Below are positions 33,669 to 41,830 of a DNA stretch of 62,410 nucleotides, one piece after another. A program made the position numbers and the translations under genes. The notes beneath the pieces are model-generated. The model was not told where the DNA came from and made no database searches. It saw nothing but the letters and a program-made list of their open reading frames with translations. Position 1 is the stretch's first letter. Each line of letters begins with the position of its first letter. This DNA comes from CAZJLP01 sp964546955 (GTDB lineage: Bacteria; Verrucomicrobiota; Verrucomicrobiia; Opitutales; Opitutaceae), in NCBI GenBank assembly GCA_964546955.1, contig CAZJLP010000029.1, positions 1-62,410 on the forward strand, in the 5' to 3' direction.

Positions 33669-34895
33669 ATGAAACTTCTCCTCCTTCTTCTCGTCGCCTC
33701 TGTCTCGGTCAACGCGGTCCTCCTGGCGCGGCGCTTCTCTTCAGACACGCCTGCTTCTGGCCAGGCGTCTAGCCCAACCCTCGATAAGTCCTCGACGGTG
33801 GGGGGCAAATCCGGCCTCGACAAACCGATCCGCGTTTCCGCGGAAACGTGGTCGCACGTCGAGGCCGGCGACGAACGGGGTGTCGCTGGATTGCGCGCCG
33901 CCGGGCTGCCCGACTACATGGTGCGAGCCATCGTGCGCGCGCTCATCGACGAGGAGTTCCGCCAGCGCGAGAATGCGCTCTACCCGGACCCGGCGACCCT
34001 TCCGTATTGGTCCCGTAACTACAGTTCCATCCGGTTTGTTCCACGAGACCGGCTTGCGCTGATCGATCTGCGGCGGGAGAAGGAGGCGCGAATGAAGGCC
34101 TTGCTGGGCTCGGTCGCGGATCCGGAGACGGAACTGTTCCCCGACGAACGATGGGCCGGCCTGCCCCGGGACAAGGCGGAGCGGCTCGGTCAGATCGAGG
34201 AGGATTATGCGGCTCTTACGGCAAACATCCGCGGGGGAGAAACGGCAATAAGCTCCGTCATGTTGCCCAGCGACCGTCAAAAACTGGCCTTTTTGGCCAA
34301 AGAAAAGCGCAGCGAGCTCGCCTCGATTCTCACGCCCGCCGAACTCGAACAGTACGACCTGCGTCAATCGAGCGCCGCGATGCAAGTGCGCAACTCCGGC
34401 TACGGGTTCGACATGTCCGAGAAAGAATATCTCGCCCTCTACAAGATCCACAAGGAAGTGGACGACAAAGTCGGCGCCATAGACGGGACTTACGACCCGG
34501 AGATCTCGCGCAAGCGGCAACAATACCAGAAGGAAACCAGCGAGAAAATCAAAGCGGCGCTCGGCGAGGAGCGTTACGCGGAGTACGAACGATCCCAGGA
34601 TTACGAATTCAGAACCCTCAGCCGCTTGGCCAAGCGGCTTGAACTGCCTCAGGACAAGGCCTTCGCGGCTTACGACCTGAAAAAGGCGTTCGAGAAAAAG
34701 CTCGATGGCCTCTATAGCTCAAATGCAAACGTGGCCGATCGGCCCGCGGCCGTGCAGGCTCTCCGTGCCGAGGCGGAAGCTCGGTTCACCGAGTTGCTGG
34801 GTGCCCCCGCCACCGAGGCGTTCAAACGAAGCAGCGGCCTGTTCAACCGCTTGGAAGCGCCCCGGCGCGCCGTGTCGTTACCCGCCTCTCCCTGA
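33669..34895 (+). CDS. Secreted or membrane-anchored helical protein, tandem paralogue B
   Basis: A protein of 408 residues and clearly a paralogue of the preceding gene: N-terminal anchor (KLLLLLLVASVSVNAVLLA), then GLRAAGLPDYMVRAIVRAL, RLALIDLRREKEARMKALLG, LAFLAKEKRSELASILTP, ELEQYDLRQSSAA, ALGEERYAEYERSQDYEF and LLGAPATEAFKRSSGLFNRL at matching places. The pair looks like a local duplication that has since diverged, with the middle third changed most. The function is unknown. The tight spacing argues for one transcript and perhaps a heteromeric product. Confidence 0.82.
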   Translation: MKLLLLLLVASVSVNAVLLARRFSSDTPASGQASSPTLDKSSTVGGKSGLDKPIRVSAETWSHVEAGDERGVAGLRAAGLPDYMVRAIVRALIDEEFRQRENALYPDPATLPYWSRNYSSIRFVPRDRLALIDLRREKEARMKALLGSVADPETELFPDERWAGLPRDKAERLGQIEEDYAALTANIRGGETAISSVMLPSDRQKLAFLAKEKRSELASILTPAELEQYDLRQSSAAMQVRNSGYGFDMSEKEYLALYKIHKEVDDKVGAIDGTYDPEISRKRQQYQKETSEKIKAALGEERYAEYERSQDYEFRTLSRLAKRLELPQDKAFAAYDLKKAFEKKLDGLYSSNANVADRPAAVQALRAEAEARFTELLGAPATEAFKRSSGLFNRLEAPRRAVSLPASP

Positions 34896-34965
34896 CTCGT
34901 CCTTCCCACCGCCCCTTTAAACCCCGGCTGGACAGATTCCCGAGCGCCGGGCAGTCCTTGGGCCG

Positions 34966-36453
34966 ATGGGAAAGTCGAAGCCACAGCAGCGCATCGCACG
35001 AAAGGATTATGAGGCGCAGGTTCCGCGTCTGCGCGAGCAATTGGTCCGCCTGCAGGTCGCCCTGAAGGATGCCCCTTACAATGTGTTGCTTGTCCTCGAA
35101 GGCGTGGAAGGCGCCGGGAGGGGAGACGTGATCAATACCCTCGGCGGCTGGATGGATCCTCGCGGCATCGAAACGCTCTCTTTTCGGGATCCCACGGACG
35201 AAGAACGCGAGCGCCCCCTCATGTGGCGTTATTGGCGGACCGTGCCGAGCTATGGCCGACTCGGCATCTACGCGAGTTCTTGGTATACGCGACCTCTGCA
35301 GTCCGAAGCTCATAACCAATCTCAAGCCGAGGAATTTCAGGACGAGTTGCGACGAATTCGAGAATTCGAGAAACTGCTCGCCGACGACGGGACGCTGCTG
35401 GTGAAGGTCTGGCTTCACCTCTCCAAGGCAGAGCAGGGCGCCCGGCTCCACGCACTCGAGAGCGACACCAGGACGGCGTGGAGGGTAACGCCGGAGCACT
35501 GGCATCATCACCGCATCTACAATCGACAGGCCAAACTTGCGGGGAATGTGCTTCGCTCGACCCACCTGCGGCTGGCGCCCTGGTCTATCGTGCCCGCGGA
35601 AGACGAGCGCACGCGCAACATCGCGGTCGCGGAAGCGCTCCTCGCTCGATTCCACGCGCACCACCGCGCTCATCTTGCTCGGAGCCGAAGGAAGGAAAGA
35701 GCCCCGGCGAAACCCACGCCGCTTCGGCCAGCCGGGTTGCGCCGCCTCCGCGCGCTTCCCTTGGACCAAGAGCTGTCGGCCGCGGAGTACGAAGAGAAGC
35801 GTGAGAAATGGCTCGGCCGCCTGAATGCCGCCGTGCGCGCCGCGCACAATGCCAAACGGTCCATTGTGTTTGTCTTCGAAGGTTGGGATGCCGCGGGGAA
35901 AGGCGGGGCCATTCGGCGCCTGACCAATGCGATCGATGCCCGCGACTATCGCGTGATTCCGGTGTCCAAACCCACCGACGAGGAGAAGTCACACCACTAC
36001 CTCTGGCGATTTTGGCGCCATGTGCCACGCGCGGGAATGGTCACGATCTATGACCGGTCCTGGTACGGAAGAGTCCTGGTGGAGCGCCTGGAAGGATTTG
36101 CACGACAGGACGAATGGCTGCGGGCTTATGACGAGATCAACGATTTCGAACAGCAGCTGGTTGAGCACGGGATCATCGTGGTGAAATATTGGCTGCATAT
36201 CGAAAAGGACGAGCAACTCCGCCGATTCCGTGAACGGGAAAAAACCACGTACAAGAAGCATAAGATCAACGAGGAGGATTGGCGCAATCGCCGCAAATGG
36301 GCGTCGTACGAAGTGGCCGTCGGCGATATGCTCGGATTGACCGACAATCCCTTTGCCCCTTGGCATCTGGTGCCCGCGAACAACAAACGCGTCGCCCGCC
36401 TTCAGGTGCTCAAGACCGCGTGCAAGGAGATCGAAGATGCGCTAGGCGGGTAG
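34966..36453 (+). CDS. Two-domain PPK2 family polyphosphate kinase (polyphosphate:AMP phosphotransferase type)
   Basis: A protein of 495 residues with two PPK2 domains. The C-terminal domain (about 270-495) has an intact Walker A (FEGWDAAGKGGAIRRL), lid sequence (KPTDEEKSHHYLWRFWRHVP) and Walker B (TIYDRSWYGRVLVERL). The N-terminal domain (about 15-235) has degenerate versions: LEGVEGAGRGDVIN and ASSWYTRPL, where the Walker B aspartate is lost. Known two-domain PPK2 enzymes phosphorylate AMP to ADP with polyphosphate, and the C-terminal half does the catalysis. The N-terminal half is probably structural, an inference from the missing residues. Confidence 0.92.
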   Translation: MGKSKPQQRIARKDYEAQVPRLREQLVRLQVALKDAPYNVLLVLEGVEGAGRGDVINTLGGWMDPRGIETLSFRDPTDEERERPLMWRYWRTVPSYGRLGIYASSWYTRPLQSEAHNQSQAEEFQDELRRIREFEKLLADDGTLLVKVWLHLSKAEQGARLHALESDTRTAWRVTPEHWHHHRIYNRQAKLAGNVLRSTHLRLAPWSIVPAEDERTRNIAVAEALLARFHAHHRAHLARSRRKERAPAKPTPLRPAGLRRLRALPLDQELSAAEYEEKREKWLGRLNAAVRAAHNAKRSIVFVFEGWDAAGKGGAIRRLTNAIDARDYRVIPVSKPTDEEKSHHYLWRFWRHVPRAGMVTIYDRSWYGRVLVERLEGFARQDEWLRAYDEINDFEQQLVEHGIIVVKYWLHIEKDEQLRRFREREKTTYKKHKINEEDWRNRRKWASYEVAVGDMLGLTDNPFAPWHLVPANNKRVARLQVLKTACKEIEDALGG

Positions 36454-36509
36454 CGCTGTGCCGAAAGCCGAAAGCTTAGAGCTCGGAAACGGACCGGCCG
36501 CATTCGGGC

Positions 36510-36609
36510 TTGTCATCCTCGAGCGCAGCGGAGGATTCAGTTCGATGCGGCCGACGAAGTCCAACTGGATCCTCCGCTGCGCTCGAGGATGACCAACACT
36601 GGCTGAAAC
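36510..36609. repeat. Dispersed palindromic element, copy 2
   Basis: The left arm starts TTGTCATCCTCGAGCGCAG. The right arm ends CTGCGCTCGAGGATGACCAA and is followed by CACTGGCTGAAA. The loop, with GTTCGATG, has the same orientation as in copy 1. It lies between the convergent ppk2 and histidine kinase genes. Confidence 0.9.
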
Positions 36610-36640
36610 AGAGCCGCGTGCTATACGCGAGACTCGCCTC

Positions 36641-39259
36641 TCAACTCTCAGCTCTCCGGGCGCTGGCGGTCGCTTCCATCGAGCGCCGCAAGGCGGATTC
36701 GAGCGCGGTGATCGTGAGAGGCTTCCTCATGAAATCATTTGCACCGGCGGACATGGCCATGTCACGGACTTCAGGTCTGAGGTCCGCGGTGGTGGCGATA
36801 ATCCAGATGTCGCGCGCGAGCGGACCCGCCTCCCCCGCACGAATTTGCCGGGTGGCAGTGACACCATCCATCTCGGGCATATGTACATCCATTATGACCG
36901 CGTCGTGCCGGTCGGCCGCGAGTTCGCGAAGGCAGTCGCGGCCGTGACCCGCCAGGGTGGCTCGGCAACCTAAACCCTCGATGATGTTCTGGAGCAGGCG
37001 CTGGTTGGTTTCGTTGTCCTCCACCACCACTACCTTCAGGCCCAGGTTGGGGGTCGCATCGACGCTCACGCGACCCTGCACATGCCTTCCGGCGGCCTTC
37101 GCGATGAGATCGACCAGGGTGCGGTGATGAACGGGCTTGTTGAGTAGAATTCGGAAATGGGGACGCAATGCCTGTCGTTCCAAGCTCGTGACGGTCACCG
37201 CGACCAACCCTATTGTCCGCTGAGGGTCCCATGGGTCTTGGCGAAACCGCTCTTCGAGCGTATCCAGGACCCCGACATCGCAATCGACCACCGCGAAACT
37301 CCAGTCGCCCTTGGCAAACTCGGGAAATCCGAGGGGAGTGACGCTGGCGCCGGCCGATTCCAGCAGCCGCTGCAACTCGCCGCGAAGCCCCGCCGCGTCG
37401 CTGACCAGCGCGATCCGCAGGCCCAGAAGCGAAGTGCGCGCCGTGCCGGCATCCGACCACCCGGGCAAAGGGCGGCAACGCACGGTGAATGAAAACGTCG
37501 AGCCGCGTCCGACTTCGCTCTCCAGCCAAATTTCGCCACCCATGAGACGCACGAGATTGCGCGAGATTGCGAGGCCAAGGCCGGCGCCGCCGTATCGGCG
37601 CACGGTGGAGGTATCGAGCTGCGTAAAAGGCTGAAATAGCTTGGCGCGATCGACCGGGGCGATGCCGATACCCGTGTCGCGGACCGCAAACTCGACCGTG
37701 ATGCTGCCGTCATCCAACTCGGCCATCAGTTGCGCATGGCCCGCGAGCGCCGCCTGTTCGAAAGGGGCGACCGAAAGACCCTTGCCCGTGAGGAGACGAA
37801 CGACGATTTCGATTTCTCCGCGACGGGTGAACTTGATCGCGTTTCCGACCAGATTGATGAGCACTTGGCGTACGCGTGCCGCGTCGACCACCACTTGCGC
37901 GGGGACATCTTCCTCCACCCAATGGAGCAACTGTATGCCTTTTTCCGCCGCTTTGCTGGCGAAGATATCCATCGCTTCCTCCAGCGACTCGCGCAGGTCG
38001 CAGGGCGTCGCCTCGAGTTGCAAGCCGTCGGACTCGATGCGGGAAAAGTCCAGGATGTCGCCGGTCAGCTGGATGAGCGCCTCGCCGCTCGTGCGGATGG
38101 TGTGCACATATTCGCGCTGTTCCGCAGTGAGCGAAGTGTCGAGGAGGAGACTCGTAAAGCCGACGATGCCGTTGAGCGGCGTTCGCACCTCGTGGCTCAT
38201 GGTCGCGAGAAAATTGCCCTTGGCCTTGTCCGCCGCCTCCGCGCGATCTTTCGCCGTTCGCAATTCCGTCTCGTGGCGGTGCTGTTCGGTCATGTCAGCG
38301 ACGACGGCAACGAAGCCGACCAGCTTTCCGGCTTCGTTCTTTACGGGAGAAACCGTGCTGCGAGCGGGATAAAGTTCTCCATTCTTCCGGCGGCTGACCC
38401 ACTGCCCCTCCCACGACTGCCCGGCGCGCACGCGGCCCGCCACCTCGTCGAGGAGCGAAGCGGGGGTCGCTTCCGTGATAAATTCCCGCCAGGGGCGCCC
38501 CACCAGTTCTTCCCCGCGGTAGCCCGATTGCCGACAGAGCCCCGCGTTGGCGTACTCAATCCGGCTGTCCATGTCCACGATCAGGATCGCGGACTGGGTT
38601 TGCTCGATGGCCTGCGACAGCCGCTGAATGAGCGCGGCATGGGAGGAACGACGGCGAAAAAACATCACCGCCAGCAAGGGCAGGCCCAGCAGGACCCAAA
38701 CCGTCACCGCCCCCTGCAGGCTCGCCAGCCAGAACTGGCGGTCCCAGCCCTCCGCTTTGATCGCTAAAACCAGCACATCGACGTCCCCGGACGAGGGCGA
38801 AGCGTCGCCAACCCGGGCGTACCCCGCGATCCAGGTTTCGCCCGTCCCCCGGGTGGATCCTTCCGCCGCGGAGCGTTCTCCCTGCAATAAACGCTGCAAA
38901 ACAGGGCGCGAAGGAGCCAATCCAGGACCGCTCGCCCCAATACCCGCCAGCCACCGCCAATTTCCACCCGTTGAGCCCATCCGGGCAAGGTGAAGCCCTC
39001 GCACCCGAGGCTGAATTGCCGCCAGCCGCCGCAGGCGCTCGAGCACCGCCTCCCGGGGGGCGACAGCAGCGGTTGCCAACGCATTCACATCTTCCGGCCG
39101 GAGAGCCAGCGCACAACGTTCAGCATCCGCCGCCAGCTCGCTCATGCGAATCGCGCGATCATGACGATAAGCGAGCCCTCCAGCCACCAAACCCGCCACG
39201 GCAATGCAGAGCCACGCGGCAAAGAATCTTGAGGTGCGAGTTCGGGAAAGCGGAAGCAT
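36641..39259 (-). CDS. Hybrid sensor histidine kinase with PAS and two receiver-like domains
   Basis: A protein of 872 residues. TM1 is at 12-30, a periplasmic region at 31-177 and TM2 at 178-201. A PAS domain (215-325) precedes HisKA, with His356 in LATMSHEVRTPLNGIVGF. The HATPase domain has NLVGNAIKFT (N-box), RDTGIGIAP and YGGAGLGLAISR. A first receiver-like domain (614-720) lacks a recognisable phospho-acceptor aspartate pattern. The second (742-860) has acidic VVVEDNE, phospho-Asp791 in VIMDVHMPEMDG and Lys846 in FMRKPL. Known role: phosphorelay signalling. No partner regulator is adjacent. The gene is the sole member of its transcription unit. Confidence 0.93.
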   Translation of the reverse strand: MLPLSRTRTSRFFAAWLCIAVAGLVAGGLAYRHDRAIRMSELAADAERCALALRPEDVNALATAAVAPREAVLERLRRLAAIQPRVRGLHLARMGSTGGNWRWLAGIGASGPGLAPSRPVLQRLLQGERSAAEGSTRGTGETWIAGYARVGDASPSSGDVDVLVLAIKAEGWDRQFWLASLQGAVTVWVLLGLPLLAVMFFRRRSSHAALIQRLSQAIEQTQSAILIVDMDSRIEYANAGLCRQSGYRGEELVGRPWREFITEATPASLLDEVAGRVRAGQSWEGQWVSRRKNGELYPARSTVSPVKNEAGKLVGFVAVVADMTEQHRHETELRTAKDRAEAADKAKGNFLATMSHEVRTPLNGIVGFTSLLLDTSLTAEQREYVHTIRTSGEALIQLTGDILDFSRIESDGLQLEATPCDLRESLEEAMDIFASKAAEKGIQLLHWVEEDVPAQVVVDAARVRQVLINLVGNAIKFTRRGEIEIVVRLLTGKGLSVAPFEQAALAGHAQLMAELDDGSITVEFAVRDTGIGIAPVDRAKLFQPFTQLDTSTVRRYGGAGLGLAISRNLVRLMGGEIWLESEVGRGSTFSFTVRCRPLPGWSDAGTARTSLLGLRIALVSDAAGLRGELQRLLESAGASVTPLGFPEFAKGDWSFAVVDCDVGVLDTLEERFRQDPWDPQRTIGLVAVTVTSLERQALRPHFRILLNKPVHHRTLVDLIAKAAGRHVQGRVSVDATPNLGLKVVVVEDNETNQRLLQNIIEGLGCRATLAGHGRDCLRELAADRHDAVIMDVHMPEMDGVTATRQIRAGEAGPLARDIWIIATTADLRPEVRDMAMSAGANDFMRKPLTITALESALRRSMEATASARRAES

Positions 39260-39446
39260 CGGGGGCCGCCGGAGAAAACCGCAGCCCGGGCCCTAAATCA
39301 ACGCGGAATCGAGGAACGAAGCCGACGCCGGCGGCCGAGATTCCGCGCGCCTCGATCGTCGCGGCACGTCTCGCCTCCCCGCAGCATCATGCCAAGGGCC
39401 CGCGACTTACACTCTTAACCGCAAAGGCAGCGTCGCTGCCCCAACA

Positions 39447-39478
39447 TAAAAAAACCGCCGCCCTTAAGAGGCGGCGGT
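39447..39478 (-). terminator. Terminator of the SWIB gene
   Basis: On the minus strand, ACCGCCGCC and GGCGGCGGT (39454-39462 with 39470-39478) form a stem followed by seven T residues. The rest of 39260-39498 shows no other feature. Confidence 0.92.
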
Positions 39479-39498
39479 CGAGAAAGGGATCGTCCGAC

Positions 39499-39771
39499 TT
39501 ACTTCACGAGGTGCTGCGAAACGTACTTCGTCAGCTCGAACATCGTGACCGACTTCTTGCCGCCCAAAACGGGCTTCAACTTTTCGTCGGCGTTGATTTG
39601 AGTGCGCACCTTCTTGTCTTGAAGGCCATTTTTCTTGATGTAGTCCCAGAGCTTTTTGGTGAGCTCCGTACGGGGTACCGGCTTGGAACCGACGACTTCC
39701 GCGAGGACGGCGTCCGGCTGCACCGGTTTCATGAAGGCTGCATTGGGTTTACGAGCAGATTTTTTTGCCAT
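39499..39771 (-). CDS. SWIB/MDM2-domain DNA-associated protein
   Basis: A protein of 90 residues from the ATG at 39771. After a lysine-rich start (AKKSARKPNAAFMKPV), the SWIB fold occupies residues 16-88: VVGSKPVPRTELTKKLWDYIKKNGLQDKK, then ADEKLKPVLGGKKSVTMFELTKYVSQHL. SWIB domains come from eukaryotic SWI/SNF subunits and MDM2. Among bacteria they are known mainly in Chlamydiae and related PVC groups, alone or fused to topoisomerase I. A role in nucleoid packing or regulation is inferred. The gene is monocistronic with its own terminator. Confidence 0.93.
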   Translation of the reverse strand: MAKKSARKPNAAFMKPVQPDAVLAEVVGSKPVPRTELTKKLWDYIKKNGLQDKKVRTQINADEKLKPVLGGKKSVTMFELTKYVSQHLVK

Positions 39772-39880
39772 AACGGAATGCGGGTTTAGAGCACCGTCAC
39801 CTGAATGCAACGTTTATTTACGAGGGAGAATTGAACTTCTTCCGAGGTAAAATGGCGAAAAAACTGCTTGCGCCCCCAGG

Positions 39881-41830
39881 CTAATCCATCTGCACGAACT
39901 GCTGGTAGAGTTTGGCGTAGTGCCCGCTTTGATACAATAGCTCCGCGTGCGTGCCGCGCTCGATCAAACGACCGGACTCGAGCACGAGCACGAGATCGGC
40001 CCGGCGGATCGTGCTCAGCCGGTGCGCCACCACCAGGCTCGTGCGATCGCGCAACAGTTCGGCCAGCGCTTTCTGCAGGCGCGCCTCGGTCAACGCGTCG
40101 ATCGAGCTCGTCGCCTCATCCAAAATCAGGATACGCGGGTTCGCCAGCAGCGCCCGCGCGAAGGTGACCAACTGACGCTGCCCGGTGGAGAGGCCGGTTC
40201 CTTTTTCTCCCACCTCCGTGAGCAGGCCGCGGGGCAAGGCCTCGAATTGCTCCAGGCAGTCGAGCCGGCGCGCCGCCGCCCGCACTTCCTCCTCCGTCGC
40301 CCCGGGGCGGCTGAAGCGGATATTGTCGAGGACGGTGCCGCCGAACAGAAAGGTGTGCTGCTGCACCATGCCCATCTGGCGATGAAGCGAACCGCTGGAC
40401 AGACCGCGGATGTCGCGGCCGTCGATCAGGACTTCTCCGCTGGTCGGGAGATAAAACTTGGCCACGAGGTTCACGATCGAACTTTTTCCGCTCCCGGTGT
40501 GCCCCACCAGTGCGACCATTTGCCCGGGGCGGGCTTCAAAGGATATATCGTGCAGGACGGGCCGGCCGGGGTCGTAGGCAAAGGAAACATCGCGAAAGCA
40601 GACCGTGGCGCCGACGGAGTGGAGGCCCGCCGGAGTTTGGAGTTCGGTGTTTAGAGTTTGGAGTTCGGGTTCGATTGCAGCGTGGAGGGGGGGCTTCCAC
40701 TCCAAACCGGAAACTCCAAACTCCGGATGCGACGGACCTGCCCGACCCGCACGCGGGTCGGGCAGATCCGTCGCATCCGGCGCGTCCTCCCAGTCGGGTT
40801 TCGTATCGAGCAGCCGGAAGATGCGCTCGGCGCTGGCCATCGCGATGAGCGCCTGGTTGTAGAGATTGCCGAGGCCCTGGATCGGCGAGAAGAATTGATT
40901 GGCGACGAGAAAAAATGCGATCAGCACATTGAAGTCCGCTCCCTGCTGCAGCACGCGCCAGCCTCCCAGGACGAGGAGGATGGCTACAAAAAACTGGCTG
41001 TTGAGCTCCAGAATCGGCGTCAGGGCCGCAGAGGTCCGAGCGTGCGCGATATTATAGCGGGCATGATCGGCCAGAAGACTTCGGAAAAGGCCGGCGTTGG
41101 TCTCTTGCCGCACGAAGCCCTGCGTCACCCGGATGCCATTGACCGACTCCGCCAGCGTCGCGGTCACACGGCTGAAGCTTTCCTGCGCCGCGCGCGAATA
41201 GCGGCTGAGTTTCATGCGAAAATGCTGGTTGATCAACCACAGCACGGGCGCCATGACCACCACCACGAGAAAGAGAACCCAATCGGTGACGGCCATCACG
41301 ATGGCGGCGAAGAACATCTGGCCGAGCTGGACGATGCTCGCGAAAAACACGTCCTGAATCGCGGTGCGCAACGCTTCCACGTCGGAGGTCACCCGGCTGA
41401 TGATGCGGCCCAATTTGACGCGGTGAAAAAAACTCATTGGCATGCGCTGCACGTGAGCGAAGATCTGCGAACGCAGGTCGGTCACGACGTGTTCGCCCAA
41501 CTCCAGGGCAAACCGCTGCCGGAAATGAAAAAGCCCGTCGGTCATCAGAGCCAGCAGGCCATAGGCCGCCACCGCCCAGACCAGGAGCGCCGTATCGTGA
41601 TTGGTGATGGGTCCGCCGATGATCGCGCTGCCGAGCCAGACCAGGGCGGGCAACTGAGCGGACCGAAGCACGGTCAGGAAGATGAGCGCATTTCGCTTCC
41701 GTCGTTGGGAGCGAGTATAGGCGAAGAGGCGGCGGATCAAGCCCCACTCGAGGGGCTTGTGCAGTTCTTCCTGCTCGTCGTCGCGCTGCCGCTGGACAAG
41801 CAGCAGGGGCTGGCCGGAGGGAGGGCTCAC
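39881..41830 (-). CDS. ABC exporter half-transporter B (consensus ATPase, with linker insertion)
   Basis: A protein of 649 residues starting at GTG, with a GTGA overlap with the upstream half-transporter. The membrane domain (about 45-345) is of the type I exporter class. The nucleotide-binding domain has Walker A GHTGSGKS (443-450), Walker B with catalytic Glu572 (ILILDE) and an altered signature LSTGQ (547-551). Residues 352-405 are an insertion encoded by inverted heptad repeats and a palindrome. Together with half-transporter A it should form a heterodimer with one degenerate and one functional ATP site. Lipid, peptide or drug export are all possible. Confidence 0.93.
   Translation of the reverse strand: MSPPSGQPLLLVQRQRDDEQEELHKPLEWGLIRRLFAYTRSQRRKRNALIFLTVLRSAQLPALVWLGSAIIGGPITNHDTALLVWAVAAYGLLALMTDGLFHFRQRFALELGEHVVTDLRSQIFAHVQRMPMSFFHRVKLGRIISRVTSDVEALRTAIQDVFFASIVQLGQMFFAAIVMAVTDWVLFLVVVVMAPVLWLINQHFRMKLSRYSRAAQESFSRVTATLAESVNGIRVTQGFVRQETNAGLFRSLLADHARYNIAHARTSAALTPILELNSQFFVAILLVLGGWRVLQQGADFNVLIAFFLVANQFFSPIQGLGNLYNQALIAMASAERIFRLLDTKPDWEDAPDATDLPDPRAGRAGPSHPEFGVSGLEWKPPLHAAIEPELQTLNTELQTPAGLHSVGATVCFRDVSFAYDPGRPVLHDISFEARPGQMVALVGHTGSGKSSIVNLVAKFYLPTSGEVLIDGRDIRGLSSGSLHRQMGMVQQHTFLFGGTVLDNIRFSRPGATEEEVRAAARRLDCLEQFEALPRGLLTEVGEKGTGLSTGQRQLVTFARALLANPRILILDEATSSIDALTEARLQKALAELLRDRTSLVVAHRLSTIRRADLVLVLESGRLIERGTHAELLYQSGHYAKLYQQFVQMD
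40616..40777. repeat. Heptad-repeat pair and palindrome inside the ABC transporter coding sequence
   Basis: Five heptads (AGTTTGG, AGTTCGG, TGTTTAG, AGTTTGG, AGTTCGG; 40634-40668) face CCAAACC, GGAAACT, CCAAACT (40702-40722). Next to these, GGATGCGACGGA...TCCGTCGCATCC (40725-40778) forms a long stem with CTGCCCGACCC/GGGTCGGGCAG inside. The segment is in frame and open in the host gene. Confidence 0.88.

Noticed and set aside
40725..40778. Transcription terminator inside the ABC gene
   Set aside because: A strong stem without U-tract, inside a coding frame that stays open; treated as a repeat.
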